A stretch of 64,000 bases of DNA from Armillaria gallica (GCA_037576215.1 JBANDB010000021.1:806001-870000), one strand, 5' to 3'; numbered from the stretch's first letter, positions 33,021 to 46,723 are shown. The notes: a model not told the origin generated them from the sequence alone. Translations and numbers: made by a program.

Positions 33021-36000
33021 AGTTCTTGCCCCTCCTCCCCCGGATATTACTTGGCCAACTCCATCACAAGCTGATCCTCGGTTCCAGATGTGAACTTTGA
33101 AAGTTTTGATCGTACACCTGTAAGATCCGGACTACGCTGTGCAGAACAGGGTGCGCTGTGAATGTAGAGCGTTGTCGTATTCCCAATCATATGATGTAGT
33201 CTCGCCTCCAGAGCGCTCAGATCATAGGCAGACGATCATCACGTATCGGTCATCTAGGGAAGGAAGTAAGGAGCGAGTTACCAAATAGGACCAAGCAAGC
33301 TTCCCCATGAGGCACATTTCAATTTGCAATCCTTCGCGTTCCCCGCTGTAGCCTCAAAAACATGTCAGACTCAATGCCGATGCGATTACACGGGATACTG
33401 CATTCGGGGAGTCGTCCTCATTTTGTTTTTCTGTGTACGTATTCGCTTTATTTTTATCAAAAGAGGCCACAGCATTGCATCAATTGTAGTTGAAGCTTCT
33501 TTAGATCCCCGTGTTTAACGCTGCCGCTCATAGTGAGCTTGACTCGGACAGGGTATGCCATATACCCCTCATCAGTTCCTCCAATTTTGTAAATATTACT
33601 AGGAACTCGTGCCTGGGCAGTAAAAGTCCCTATCGCATCCCAGCGGGTCGCGTTCGAAGATCTCGAGGCGAGGCACAATAACATGCGCGTTAACTCGTTC
33701 AACAGGTAGTACTAATACCCGTGCCTTTCTTCTTGAGCTGTCTCACAGAAGCAGATGCTAACACGAAATTCGGACCCTAAATGTCTAGGTAAGTTTGGTG
33801 CACCTCTTCGGTACGTTCGGGAATGTTATTCAGCTAGGATTCTTTCCGGGCTTGTAGTGAAAGCGTAGGAGTTTCCCTGGCTTTCTCACACGAGTGGGCC
33901 ATTATCACGGAACCTTTCTCCGCAACTTTAGTAGAGTTATTGACGAAGTGTTTGGATGCGAGAGCATGTAAGATCAGAATCTACATCCTGACCTCTTACA
34001 CTCTAGGATGTGGACATACCTTACATCTACTGACGGGAAGTGAACGCACACCATCCTGGTCAGGTAACCCCCTCAGTCAATACGCTTACGGAAGCACAAT
34101 GACTCGGATTCAAATGTCCAGACATCACAGAGCCTCTCAAGCAGGCATATGAGCCCCAGTGTTAAGGTTATCTTTCACAGGACACTCTGTTGGTAGCATA
34201 TTGATAAACAAAGAGTCTTTTTCGATGCGAAATTGGGGTGGGTGATAGCTGCGGTACCATTCCGTTTCGGGGCTGACTGTATTCATTCAGAACTCGCATG
34301 ACTGGTGGTCTCGGTAACTGTTCCTGTTCGTCATTAATAGATGTACCCTCTCCTCTCATTGGAAGGATTGACTCATTCGCTACATCCATTATGTCAAAAT
34401 CAGGCATCGGCGAATGCAACCATCTCTTCACGCGATTGCCGAATCTTAGATTCTGCTTCACTATTTGTCCGTCTTCGTGGACTAGATTTCGTACAGGGGA
34501 GAACATGTCCAAGTCTTTGTTCGACGTCCAGTCCCCTTCCAAGTTCTCGCGATGCTATCTCGTCTACATCATTTTGAGACCCGTATTTCCAGCTCAGCGA
34601 GTAAAATTGATTACCGCAGTCCCCGATTACCATTTCTCGCATTATCCTCACCTTTCCTTACCCATATCGCTCTGAAACTCGCGCATATTTCTTTACACAT
34701 TATCCAAAAACACAACGGACGAAATCCAATTTTACGGTCGGTGTTCCCAGGACGGACTTGGAAAATTCAGCCCCCCGGATTGGGGACTCATTCCTCCTGC
34801 ACCCCGGCACGAGTCGGGGTGTGACCCGTTCCTTAATTTATATCATCACCCTCAGGAGACTTACATTCTCCTTCTATTTCGTGTCGCAGACTACAGTCAC
34901 GGCGATATTCTTCCTTCCTCCGATTGGTTCACATAGCGCCTGTCCGTCATGCCCCTGCTTTTTTCCTCCGTAGTCTGGCTCTATTGATAAATTACTTCGT
35001 CTGAACTGCTGTTGCTGGGAACGAACTTGCTCTCAGAACCTTATCGTACTGATGATCACGCGCGCGTGCGCCTACCTCTCCCCAACATGGTTTGTATCGA
35101 CGACATGTCTCCGCTATTGGCCAGAATCTCGGCGACTTTCAATAGGTGTGGCAGGCGTACTACTCTAATGTCTTGCGGCAGCTTTGTTTTACTCCTTGAA
35201 GAGTTCCCCGTGTAACCGTCCATATGAGGTGTAATGGTATACATATACCGACACTCAAAGAGGCATAAGATCCCTCGGATCTAAAATGACTCGCGGGGTT
35301 AAAGCTTCGAGTCTCAAGAATGGTGCAAGCTGGCGAAAACTGTTTTTGGTAAGGGATTTCGATAGATAAACCCATTCCGTGTCGGGGCTGACTGCATTCA
35401 TTTAGAAGGAGCAAGAATGGGTTTCAGCAGCTGTTGCTGTTATCTGGCATTCGCAGAATCATTACGGCATTATTTCGTCTGATCGCTCCGCTGATGAGAG
35501 GCTTTGCCCTGTTGACGATATGAATTTAGATACTACACAACTGACTGGCTACTTCAGGATCCTGCACCTGCCAGAATCGGGCGTCTGTGCATGCAGCCAT
35601 CCTGTCACACGACGAACACTTTTTTTGGTCCTGTTTCAGACGGAGTCCTGGCAGGGATTTGGTGCAGGGTAGGGATTGCGCGACAGTTTTTTCGGGATGC
35701 CTGTTGAAGCTCCAGCGGTCGGTGGTGTCTATGTTCAATGTCTCAGTCCCTTCTAGCCCTCTCAGATACGGCACCTACAGTATTTTGAGACCGCTATAAT
35801 CCTTAGATCACTACGGCTACATTGCAGAAATGTATAGTCGGCACATTCCATGTGCATCAGACCTAAACCGAACGGCGTCTACGAGCCATTGTTAGAGAGC
35901 TTGGCTACCAGGATACATGTGCATCTGGGTTAAGTTCAAGGAAGGAATATGAGACGTACACGGACAATACAAAGAATTTGCGCGCGTAGGTAGAACGCTC

Positions 36001-39000
36001 GATGTCCGTATGTCATGTGGACTGTATAACATCCACCGTAGGACGTCGGCGTCTTTGGTTCCGCTGTGAAAGTGGTGTGTACATCATTACAGGCTCGGGG
36101 TCGCTGCGAAAAGGTCGTTCAAATTCACCCTCGAATCCGTTCTTGGTGCCGAAGAGGAAAGATGACATAAACCCAGCGCGTCTTCATCCGAATTTGAAAC
36201 CCCGTCTCTTGTCGACTTCCGGAGGGGCCAGAGCTACGAGATAAGTACATGATAGTGATTGCCCTTCTCTCCCTGTGCATAGAGAGGATATTGTACTTCA
36301 ACGTCAAATATACCCACTGTCGCCGGACACCCTTAAATTTCATACTATCACTGTTTGATCCGCACTCTCGGACTCGGGAACTATGATATGTCTCGCCCTA
36401 TCAACTAAGTGCAGCCGTCTGCAATGTCACTATGACTCTCTTTATATATTACGCTCTAGCCACGTCCGACGCATTAGGTAGTCAAGGTCGGCCGTTATAT
36501 GGTCAATTGTAAGTGTGTTTTCTTTAGCTCTGATGTCTGTAACATTTCATCATCCGAAGTAAAATTAGAAACCGTTTCTCTATTCATTGTACTAAAAGCT
36601 CCCAGCCTTGTGAAAAGTTTAAACTTATTTCATTTCAATCAGTGGCACAGCAATTGCTAGTGGCTGTAGTGTTTTTTGGTGGATGAGGGGATACGACATC
36701 GGCATCCGAGCATCTCTGGAATAATGCCGTCGAATTAATAGATTGTCAAAGGAGCAGATTCATCCAGAAATGAGTCATCTTCCCGTAACATACGGAAAGA
36801 GGAGAACGAGCCAGAATATTCAAGCAAGCTAGAACTTCTAAAGATAGCAATACATATCTCAATATCATGTTCTATTTCTTCCAATTCTAGTGTAATTCAC
36901 ATTGTTGCTCCGAGATATGTGTTTTTTTGGAGATCGCATCATCGATCAGGTTGGAACTCTATAATTTTCCACCGGCCCTTCTGGAGTATCTGACCCAGAA
37001 TTGCGGTTCCACGTGTCGAATACACCGGATGTAGTCACTCCGTCCAAGTTTTTTATAACTTCCCGTCTCCGATTCCGTAGGTATCGTTACTGACCTTGTG
37101 CCAAGAAGATCGGAATACTTACTTGTAAGGGAACTCCCAGTCGGTGAGGTTTACAGTAGTTATGAGGCTGTCAGGTAACGAGTACTGCAGCTTGTCAGGA
37201 AGCCTTGGAATCTTCGTACTTGCTTCTATATCGCGTTTCCGACTTCACGAGTCGTGACACTGGGAGCTGTGGCGCGGTCCGGTCCTCCGTGATCTCATGA
37301 GCGAGCTCAAAGGCAAGGTTTGGAGGTTTCGCCGTAATTTCTCATTGTTCATAGCTTACTTTGGGTCAGGAAGCTTGGCACTATCGCACCAGTCTTCCTA
37401 GAAAACAACATGATACACTTCCAACGTTGGTATAAGTCTTTCGACAGAAGAAAAGCGCTCACAGAAATCTACAACGAGTTCACACACAGTCCTTTCCTTT
37501 CCTCGCTCTGTCCCTGTAACGCAGATCCCATGGTCTCCATCGCAGCCGGTTTCTAACTCTGTTCACATGCGTGACCCTTCAAAGCGAAAGCACGAGCTAT
37601 CTTGAGGAGCCATCTAAGTCCCGACGTCACTTAGATAACGATATCGGATAAGCGTTTGTCCACATATCATTTCATCTATGAACGTCTTTTTCATGGTTTA
37701 CAAAAAACTGTGTCCTATTTCTAGATCGGGTCGCGTGTCTGTTTTTACGACTCCGCTGGACGTCTCACAGGAGGCGTCGTGGAGTCGACAAGCCGCATGT
37801 CTGACGCGAGTATCGTTTGTCTTGAAGGACGTATCCTCCAACTGACTTTCAACAGGGTACTCTCATAATTATCATGAAACACGACAGTGATGGAATAGTA
37901 ACCTTGCTCTTAGTAGTAATTCAGCTTCGTGGTGGTAGTGACCAGCTGATTCCGTCAGATCTTAGGGCCACGGGTGTGTGTAATGGTCAGTATGAGAATA
38001 CAACGATAGGATGGGACTGCACCTTCGTGCATAAACGGCGGAATGCGTCAGTTGTGGCATCTAAGCCGCTCGAATCCTCTGAGTGTTACCCAAGATAGAT
38101 ATAGGCACCTCTTGACAATAGTATCACAAGTTCCGCACCATTTTCGGAATGTTTGTTTCAATATGGTCACTCATACCCAAACAATCTGAGGACCGAGGCA
38201 TACATCCTATCATGGAAACTCCTCCCCCCCCCAAAAGTATGTCGCTCACGTTTAATCAGTCACAAATATACTTAATTTCATCTTCATCTCCGAAGTACAG
38301 TCTTGTCACAGTGTACTCCCGCTTGGGACTGGATAGGGAACGATTCGAATCGCGGGCCTCGAATACAGGTGCTTCTTAACCATCCGCACATGAGGCCTTG
38401 CGTCTAGAACCTAATATCCTGCACGCACATTGGGAAGCCACAACAAGTCCGTTTCCGGGCGTTTCCACAGCTAGGTAGCCGTTGCCATTATCGACAATTC
38501 CAGGATGCTGAACTCAGCCTTGTGCCTGGTGCAGTCGCAAGGTAGGTAGTAATACTTTTTCTTGGTGTTGCTAACCTCGCATATACGTAGGGCCGCCGGT
38601 GCGTTTCGAGGTTATCTGTGAGAAAGAAGAAGTTGGAATCGTCGCATGGAAACATGAGAACATAACGAACCTATTATCGTACTCAAACAGCATGTTGTTT
38701 GGTCTTCTAGATTTGTGGCGAGCAGATACAGTAAATATAGTTGAGCGACGCAGCGAGGAAAAATCAATGCTCCAGGAAAGCCGCTCAGATCATATCGTAG
38801 AATCTCCTGAGAAGGGACTAATGTTCCGGACAAGATGCTCTAAATCTTACTCACCTTCACAACGGAACTCAGAGAGCGAAACAGAACGGGCTATGGAGGT
38901 GCACAGTCGACGGACGCGTCGGAAGAAATGAGGCATTTTAATGCGAGCTCTTGATTATTTTCTTACATCGCCCGGGCTGATGAAAATTGCGCCCAACTCT

Positions 39001-39467
39001 CGCTTTCTCCAGTTATCTGCGATCGTGGGTAGACGTTTGGAAACAAAGTAAGACAATGCATGAACATACTCAAGATTTTTTTCTTCAAGTCTAGGCAAGA
39101 GACTGCGGTTGAGAAAAAAGAGCGAATGAAGGAAGTAGTACAGTCAGATACAGAATTGTGCGGCGTGTGATCGTACCTCGACGCTCCATTTCCTGCATGG
39201 TCACGCTACTCTGTGTGGCGAGAAGAGCTTGGAATAGGGATTGATTTTCGGATTTCTTCGTGTTTTGGAGATGTATGGTTGCGGGTTGACTTTCCATGTT
39301 TGGGTGGTCAGGGAGGCTATTAGAGATGTCGAATGACGAGTCAGACCAGGGCTAAGTATAAACTCACCGATAGGCTTCATTCTTTTTCATGAAATTTTGG
39401 GAATTCCCTTAGCACTGATTTCATATCTCGGTCCTCGAAGTATTTAGTTGTGCACCAGGTACTGAGG
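33021..39467. other. Gene-poor stretch, left part
   Basis: No supportable gene in about 6.4 kb. A partial duplication is visible: about 34,205-34,300 resembles 35,335-35,420 (shared GGGGCTGACTG(T/C)ATTCATT), and 34,470-34,540 resembles 35,640-35,710. This suggests two decayed copies of one minus-strand gene, including the frames 34,168-34,542 and 35,160-35,774, but neither is recognisable. Remaining short frames look random. Confidence 0.4.
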
Positions 39468-39702
39468 CTACTGTACTATTTCGACCGTATCTTCACGGGG
39501 TGTTACGCGTTATGCAACATCTTCATTATGATGTCATATACCTTAATAGGCAGTCCGGCGTATGCCGGACCGAAAATTTATTGCTTTATTGAGTAATTTA
39601 AGGCACTAAAGGGGCCTGTTACGCGTTACGAAGTTCGCCTATCTTCACATAATGGACCCCCGTTACGCGTTATGTGAAGATACGGTCGAAATAGTACAGT
39701 AG
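39468..39702. mobile_element. 235-bp MITE with perfect 29-bp TIRs, TA target
   Basis: Left TIR 39,468-39,496 and right TIR 39,674-39,702 are perfect inverted copies (CTACTGTACTATTTCGACCG...). If the flanking TA (CTA...TAG) is the duplicated target, the element fits the Tc1/mariner group. The inside carries GTTACGCGTTA three times and a perfect hairpin GTCCGGC-GTAT-GCCGGAC near 39,553-39,571. No coding sequence. Confidence 0.85.
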
Positions 39703-42700
39703 TCATTATGCCATATGGATCTGGGTTCAGTCAATTCTTTGTCACCGGTCGGTTGTGTTACTGGGAATTTAACACCAACTCATGAGCTGAGAGAATAGCG
39801 ACAGTTCTTCGCTCTGGTAAGAAAGTAGATAAGTAGATTGCCAACAACATTACTGACGAAAGACGTAACAGGTAGAAAACATATATGATGCGATCAGCGA
39901 AAATGGAATGAGTGTCACGGATTATGACTGTCAATTTGAATTTTGAGGTCTTTAACATGAACATTGTCGACTGACAACAGGTATCCGCCAGCTGCGGTTG
40001 GGTCAGACCTTGTATGATAAAAGCTGCTTCTGTACCTGCTTGACTATTATTGCCGTCACTGCAGCGTCTAATTCTAGTTGCTCCTCGTGAATGAATTCCA
40101 GCTGCTTTGATCACGACTATATAGCACCTGTTTGGCGAACTATGACGAGGCCAGGGCACAATTACTCGGCTACGGGCGACTCTTTATGACTAGGGCGCAC
40201 ACACGCTATCTCTGCCGTTACGCGTCCTACTCGTCATAATGACCCCGGAACCAAGTCCATATCACTCTACGTGCTGTCTTGCCCTGCCTCGGGAGCTGTA
40301 ATAGAGTTCTATCTGGTTTTTCCTTCCCTCTGCAGCCGTCTTCACTGACATCGTGGGGACACTATTCGAATCTGTGCCGGATTGGTATCGAGGTTAGTCT
40401 AAGAAAATAACACCATTCTCCTCGCATTGTTCGTCTTCAGCCTCATTCGGAATCTTCTCTCCATCAATGCGGGTGCTAGTCGCCGAGATGGTGGGAGTGC
40501 ACTCATGATACTACAGATAAGTCATCATAAGACCAAGGGATCAGTCGACATACCAAGTAGGGGCGGATGACGACCCGTACCCCCGCTTTTTGCGTAAAGA
40601 AGGCTACAGGTATCTTACTGACTCGCCCTCTTCGCACCACTATCTTCAGCCAGAAGGCTAATCGACTCGATGTCATATCTATCAACCAAGGACATTCTCA
40701 TGGAATTTTCAAATCTGGAAAGCTCTGTGAGTGAGAGAAGTTGATCAGCTCTTCGTGATGAGTCCCACTGTGTCCTATAACGACATCCGTCATATCTCTC
40801 AGCTTCCGTCGTTGAAATTCCCTGTCCAGGCAACTTTTTTTTAGATACGTCAAAAGACTTTAATCCGGAGCTCACAGCGACGGCTTCTTCATCTATCTGC
40901 TATATTGTCACTTTGTGCTTCCACCTGAAACGTGAAGCCTGGTGTACGACAGCCTAGAACATCGTAATCCTTCCTCGAGCTCGCCTGGACGGAACCTGTT
41001 ACAACTGTGACCTATCGGGCGCATTCCACATGATACTGCTCTCCCGCCGCCAGTTACGGGCTAGAGTAGGACACAGTTCTTGATCCCCGTCATTTGGCAC
41101 TCTGTACCATAAAAACATAGTTGGCCTTCACCGTGGTTGTGTTCAACGCTCGTTCTGTGCAGCTTAACACGTATTCAATGGACATGTGCCTTTCGTGACA
41201 GTCTGGGAGTCGGATGCGCTTTGTATGAATGATCATTGATCATTGCGCGTGATAAGATGGTCATCAGCTAGGATATCGAGTATAAGTCGGTATGAGCAAT
41301 GGATACCACCTATCACCCCTGTCTTCTTGCATAGTGTATACCTAGTAATTCGTCTATAGTAGGTATAGAACCACCATTTCCGTTGTTTTACCATGCCATA
41401 CATCAGGATTTACTCTACCACGTCTGGATAAAGATTGGATATCACATCCTAGTCAAAATTTCATCAATTATAGGCGGCGACGGGCGGTGTTCACATTCAC
41501 CCCCAATGCCCACAAGATGTTTAAAACTTTCAATCAGACCTATTAACGACCGCCGAAGGTAGTTGATCTCAGACAAGAAACACCGAGTCGGAGGACGGAA
41601 CGACTGTGAGATTCTCACGTCTCCCAATAGGATTGATTGAGTCCTTCAGACCTATCGCCTTCACGCTTACTTCATTACTATGTCTTTTCTTCAGCGGCGG
41701 TACGGTGGGTCACTCAGTACAAGATCGCTGCAGCAAGGACCATCTCGGAGCCGAAACCAGGGGCCCAGCACCGATCGCAATGTTCTTAAACACGAGCTCT
41801 CAGGCTCTCCTTCGTGACCGGATAACTATCACCCTGTTGTTTGTCTCCGGAGATATACAAGTGCCTTACAGTAAAGCAAAAGCAAGCGATACTGTAGTCA
41901 TGTTTTTGCTGTGAGAAGTCTTGGTGATGAGAGCATGGTAACTTTTGGATACCCCTGGTTGATGAATTGAGGGTGATTTCATCGGATGCAGTCCCCGTGC
42001 CTTCCATATCATCCAAGTTCGAGTTCAGTTACATGGCCCGTTCCCTCGAGATTAACCAAAGTATTTAAGTTATCGTGTCGCGTCGATTTAGTTAGCACTT
42101 ACCTTCCTGAACTGTTTCCACTATGAACGCCTTTCCAGTAGGCATACGCGTCATTCACAACCCGTCGATACTACTTATTGCTCTAGGCTGGTTCACGCGT
42201 CCCGTTCTTCGACACGAACGGGCAACTGTTAACCGGAGTCGTACAGTCCACGAGTCGTTTGACGGATGTTAGTAATCCTTCGTTTTGACGACTTTGGAAT
42301 GGAATGGTGCAACTGACATCAACATATTTCAGGGTACGCAATTGGTTCTCATCAAGCGCGATAGTGGGGAGACCGTAACCTTGCCGTGAGAACCCCGTTA
42401 TATGTTATTGGTGCCCAACATCTTATGAGCGTAGAGCTGCAGGCGTGTTTACTATCAACGTCTAATTGGTGACGAGAAGAGTGGGTGAGGAATGGTAGAA
42501 AGCGTCTGTAACAATACCCACAATGTTCTTGATTTTTATGTCAAATGGACCCAGATATCTATGCCATGAGTGGCTGTTGATTGCGACTTGAGAGAGAACT
42601 CCGAAAGACCCATATACATAATAGGATCGCGTCGTGGAAACGCTAATTACGAGATGGATGCGTCTTAGGCTTGTGTAGCGCGTTTATACTTTCTAGAAGA

Positions 42701-42875
42701 AAGGGACCCGTCCCGTGTCAGACAGAGCTAAATAACCCCTTCGATCGCCTCATCATCGAAGAATCGACGGAGCCGTGAATGTGCCTTAACAAACGATTAT
42801 GCACAGCAGCATTCAGGGTTTCAAGGTAGGCATTGCGTCAGGGACGGAAACAATGCTAATGATGCATCTTATTAA
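39703..42875. other. Gene-poor stretch, right part
   Basis: No supportable gene. The minus frame 40,615-40,875 is open, charged and followed by a GTAAGA donor, so it could be a lone exon, but nothing flanks it. Short frames at 39,758-40,159 and 41,442-41,914 show no family. Confidence 0.4.
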
Positions 42876-43098
42876 TTATGCGCAGTACATAGCCCCAACC
42901 GCCTTTCCTATGCGCTCAATAGTCCCTCTCACAATGAAGATGTCATGCGTCATAAAACACAAAAATAAGGGCCGTGAATGAACCGAGGGATGTAGGATGC
43001 CGTCTCTCGTTTCTGAAGCTGGTGGTAATCCTAAGAGCGCCCGCTCAAGTGAGGAGGGGCGGCTGAAAATGTCTAAGTCTTCCGAATGAATGACAAAT

Positions 43099-44300
43099 CT
43101 ACAAGTACTCACCGAGGATGAGAATGCGGTAACTTCGATTATCAGCCCTCATCTTAAACCCTTCTACGATCTGCGCCTCCGCCTCGTTCCACGGCCATTC
43201 AGGCGGCATATTATAAAACATGATTTCTAAGGTCCTCAAGGTACGTATTCCACGGAGCGCCTCGTCCATCTGTTTCCACAGGTCCTCATAGTCAGGTCCG
43301 GAAAGAGACGGTATATCCTTGACGTCTATTTTCAGGCGCACAGCTTCGAGAGCAGCCTCAGCCTCAGTATCACGAAATGCTGTTATCCACCAGTTCAGAA
43401 TGGACTTTGGTTGGTCGCTTTCGTTGTACCTGGATATGTCAATCATGAGGGTTTTGACGCGGGAAATGTGAAGCGTCTGAATAGGGGGTGCTAAGCTAAA
43501 TGTCAGATTGCGAAAGACTACATCATAGCCAAGGTACGTACCTGTGATGGTATGAGTAACGTCTAAGGATGGCAAAGGCTGCTCAGTATGTATTTGGATC
43601 AAGAAATAATTGAGCTGTTGGACGAAGGCAGGATTGGTGTGGGAAATAAGGATGACCAAATTCTCTACTCTTTTGAGGGAGATCGGGCACTGGCATGGTG
43701 AGAATATTGATGCCAAAACGACTCCGGCATCGCTCTCGCCATCATTGATACCTAAGAAGGTCGGAGAAGGGACGATGCCTTCGTGATCGCAAGGAACAGG
43801 GGTACCGAAAAATCGTGGAGCCACGATGCTCATCGATTTCAAAGAAGCAGAATTCCGCGTCAGGGCACAGATATCGGACACCGAGTCGAAATCTACGAGG
43901 ATAAAGGCGAGGTGCATATAGGAACGAGCGGCTAGAACAGATATGACAGAAGGTCGGAGATTGGAGAAATCACCTAAGCTGAGTGTCAACTTGCTGAGAT
44001 TGACGAGGGCGTTCAGAATTTTTGCGGGAAGTGATCGGGCGATGGTACGCGAGCGGAACTCGAAGGAGAGTGCGGTGAAGTAATGAGCAATGCCTGGGGA
44101 ATGAGTGATTAATTTTCGGAGGCGATCACAGTCTGCTTTGCTGGATATGTCCGCTGTAGAGAATAGATGAACGCGCGTCCTTGGAGAAAGGCCCTTAGAA
44201 ACAAGGGAGATTTGCTTCAAGGCGATGGTGTCATCCTTCAATTCGTCGATGATAGTATCAAAGATCTCCGGAGGAAAGCACGATTCGGCCGTCCTGTCTT
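43099..44300 (-). CDS. F-box-like protein (basidiomycete type)
   Basis: A continuous minus-strand frame of about 400 residues. Its N-terminal part has the short F-box-like segment FPPEIFDTIIDELKDD, then IALKQISLVSKGLSPRTRVHLF, the usual opening of basidiomycete F-box proteins that would bind Skp1 in an SCF ubiquitin ligase. The remainder has Leu-rich spaced segments (LVNLSKLTLSLGDF, ENLVILISH, LRTLEIMFYN), compatible with degenerate leucine-rich repeats for substrate binding. The frame stays open upstream to about 44,378 but has no Met there, so the true start is probably in an upstream exon that I could not place. The printed end GEYL-stop overlaps a GTGAGT donor (LILG|GTGAGT); splicing at a 40-nt intron would add residues down to about 42,876. 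No internal stop. Confidence 0.65.
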
Positions 44301-44918
44301 CTGGTGAGTATCCGCTTTCAATTTCAAGATGTGAGTACGCACTTTTTATCTTTGCAGAGACGTCGTCTTTTAAATATGCTGATCATGCCGTCTAAGATCA
44401 CAATTAGACCGGAGACGCCCAGTTTTAGAAAGAGATACCAATAACTCACGACTCTGAAATGGGATTGAAGTCGAGGAACACTGTTTTCTGAGTGAGAGGA
44501 AGGTGATGGTTGAATGAAAAAAGCGAGCGAGATTATGTAAAGCAATATAAATTGCTACGTCATCGGCGGTTTGTCGGGCTTTCTGTGGAAGGGATGAGGA
44601 ATAGCAAGGTTCAGAGATCTTGCGCTCAATGTTATCGCAAATCTTGTAGCTGGACCTGAAATAATACACGAGACCAACATCCGAGTCCTCAGTCGACACC
44701 AACTGGGTTCGATGCCTTCCATCTCGCCTCCAGCAGCTTTCCCAATAAACGAGCCTCGCATTGCGCAAGCGAGTCTTCCTTATCCTGCTGATCCTAGTCA
44801 GACGTTGGAGCAGCCGAGAAAGGCGCAGTAGAGCCGTTCTGAGAGAAGATTTCGGACTCGACAAACACGTGGCCGTACCCAAATGTGCATATAAAGATTC
44901 CAAGGCAGAACGAACACA

Positions 44919-45970
44919 TTAATCCAGTGGGAGCCTAAGTCCTGAATTTGCCTTCGGATCGTGAAAGCCGGACGCTTCAATGCGATCTGTGATAGAGGTG
45001 GGAGCCTCCATGCCATACGCTACAGTCACTCGTGATGTTGAATGAGATGATGCTGCGCTTGCGCCAGGGTAATGGGCCAGTATGTCAAGTGGGAGGGAGA
45101 ACTTTGTATTCATCATCTGGAGATATCGCACGATCATCGCCACGGTTACAGGGGGACGGTGACCTGGATATGGACCTCTGGAGACTGTGCCCATCGATGA
45201 ATGTCGCCACCGTCTTGGTCTTGCTTTTGGGGGAGAGTTCGCGTGGTGAAGCGTGCCATACTGGTCAAGTTAATGTGAGTCCACAGTCAGATATGAACCA
45301 TATTGTGATCGCTCACCTGGACAGCACTATCGTACATAAACAGATCCTCGAACAGCGACCTTACATGCGAGTAGACCTCTGTTTGCCTCAGTAAAAGAAG
45401 ATTAAGTAGAAGTTCCACTTACCATGCATATTTTCAAAGTGTTGTGCCATTATGCGCCGTAGCTCTTTCCCCGGTATCTATATCCAAAAGATTACTCTGG
45501 TAGCTTCACAGCCGACTCGGAGTGTATGTCAATGACTTGATGAGGGACGCCGTGAACGTTGTAAAGAACTGCGTTCCTAGTCAGTCGACTACATGCAAGA
45601 CATGGAGGTAAACGACATACCTCGACATCAAGATCACCTCATGTGCGTAACTCGCGCTGCAGAAGCATTGTCGTCTTGCTCACCATCTCCTGGCTGGCAG
45701 AAAATTGGGCTATGCTAGGGTATGTATGGTATTTGGTATAACTGTTTAAGGCTACATAATATGGCGTTAGACAGCATAGGCGTAATGATATTCAACGTGC
45801 CTTGGCACAAAGCCCATGCCATATTCCCAGCATCGTTGCAGTATAGATCGGCCTGGCCTATCCACCTCGGCCTGGTCCCATATGATCAATCCTCGCCTGC
45901 GCCTTCGCATGCGTACTTGTGGTTCTTAGTGATTGCGAAATCGAGATGTAAAGGCCAGTACTTGTCCTAG
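44919..45970 (-). pseudogene. RING-type E3 ligase (Topors-like) pseudogene, copy 2
   Basis: Minus-strand pieces of the same family as 18,980-20,470: a segment like TKYHTYPSPIF near 45,715-45,740, QFFTTFTASLIKSL near 45,560 passing by frameshift into DIHSESAVKL, YDSAVQ near 45,330 followed by a GTGAGC...CCAG intron, and an open C-terminal frame ending GLRLPLD at 44,919. It lacks the RING finger and has at least one stop (after VKLPE) and a frameshift. Confidence 0.55.
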
Positions 45971-46424
45971 TCGATCCCTAAATTGACTGCTCAGTCATTC
46001 CACAACACGGCACGTTGACTGAGATGGACACTTTACCGAGAATTATGGCGAGTATCCTAGAGCAAAAGCGAGCCAGCAGATACGGTGGTGAGCTGGTGGC
46101 ACTGGACAAAGAGTAAACGAGGAATCCGCGGCGACCGGCCCGAACCTGAGTTGCCGAGTTGCCGAAATATCAGCCTGTTTTTCTTGAACGTCCATCCCAC
46201 CCCTTACGCCCTTACGCCGATCTACGCACTCGCACTGTAATGCTAAGGAATCAATCCTTCTATAATATCACGTTTCTTCCCCCACCCCCCCAAAGCAAAC
46301 AAACAGTGCTTCCTGCGGCTGGAAATAGAATCACGTCACGACTAACGACCGCAACCTCCCATGTGATAAAAAAACTCTAGCTACGAGACGACGCCAACTT
46401 GTGATTCTACAGCGACTCCTAGGG
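45971..46424. other. Intergenic, nothing recognised
   Basis: Unique stretch before duplication SD2 copy B. Short C-rich runs only. Confidence 0.5.
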
Positions 46425-46723
46425 TCCTGTTCAAAGACACATCTTTCTAATGCTTATGGGACGGTTAGACTGGTAGCTATTCCTGCAACAATTCTGGGGG
46501 CAACATTGAGACAGAAACTGCCGAAGTAGCTACGACAGACAGGGTTCTATGGGATTATCGCCAGACTCGTGGTGCGTTGAATCAGACACTGCCCTGCAGA
46601 ACCACAGCGCTTCCCGCCCCTATTGAAGGCCGCCTCGGGATTTGAAACAATTCGCAGGAACCTTGTCACCGCCTCGTATGTCTGAGCAGCACCTGATTAG
46701 TGTCGAGCGTGCACTAACAATTT

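Noticed and set aside
38335..38400. Possible tRNA (GATTCGAATC T-arm-like sequence)
   Set aside because: No seven-base acceptor stem and no properly spaced D-arm or anticodon stem could be paired on either strand.
38599..38931. 110-residue plus frame and overlapping minus frame
   Set aside because: Mutually antisense, no introns, no family, single copy.
44370..44903. 177-residue minus-strand open frame
   Set aside because: Low-complexity Arg/Ser-rich translation with no homologous copy, no domain and position upstream of the F-box gene; probably chance.
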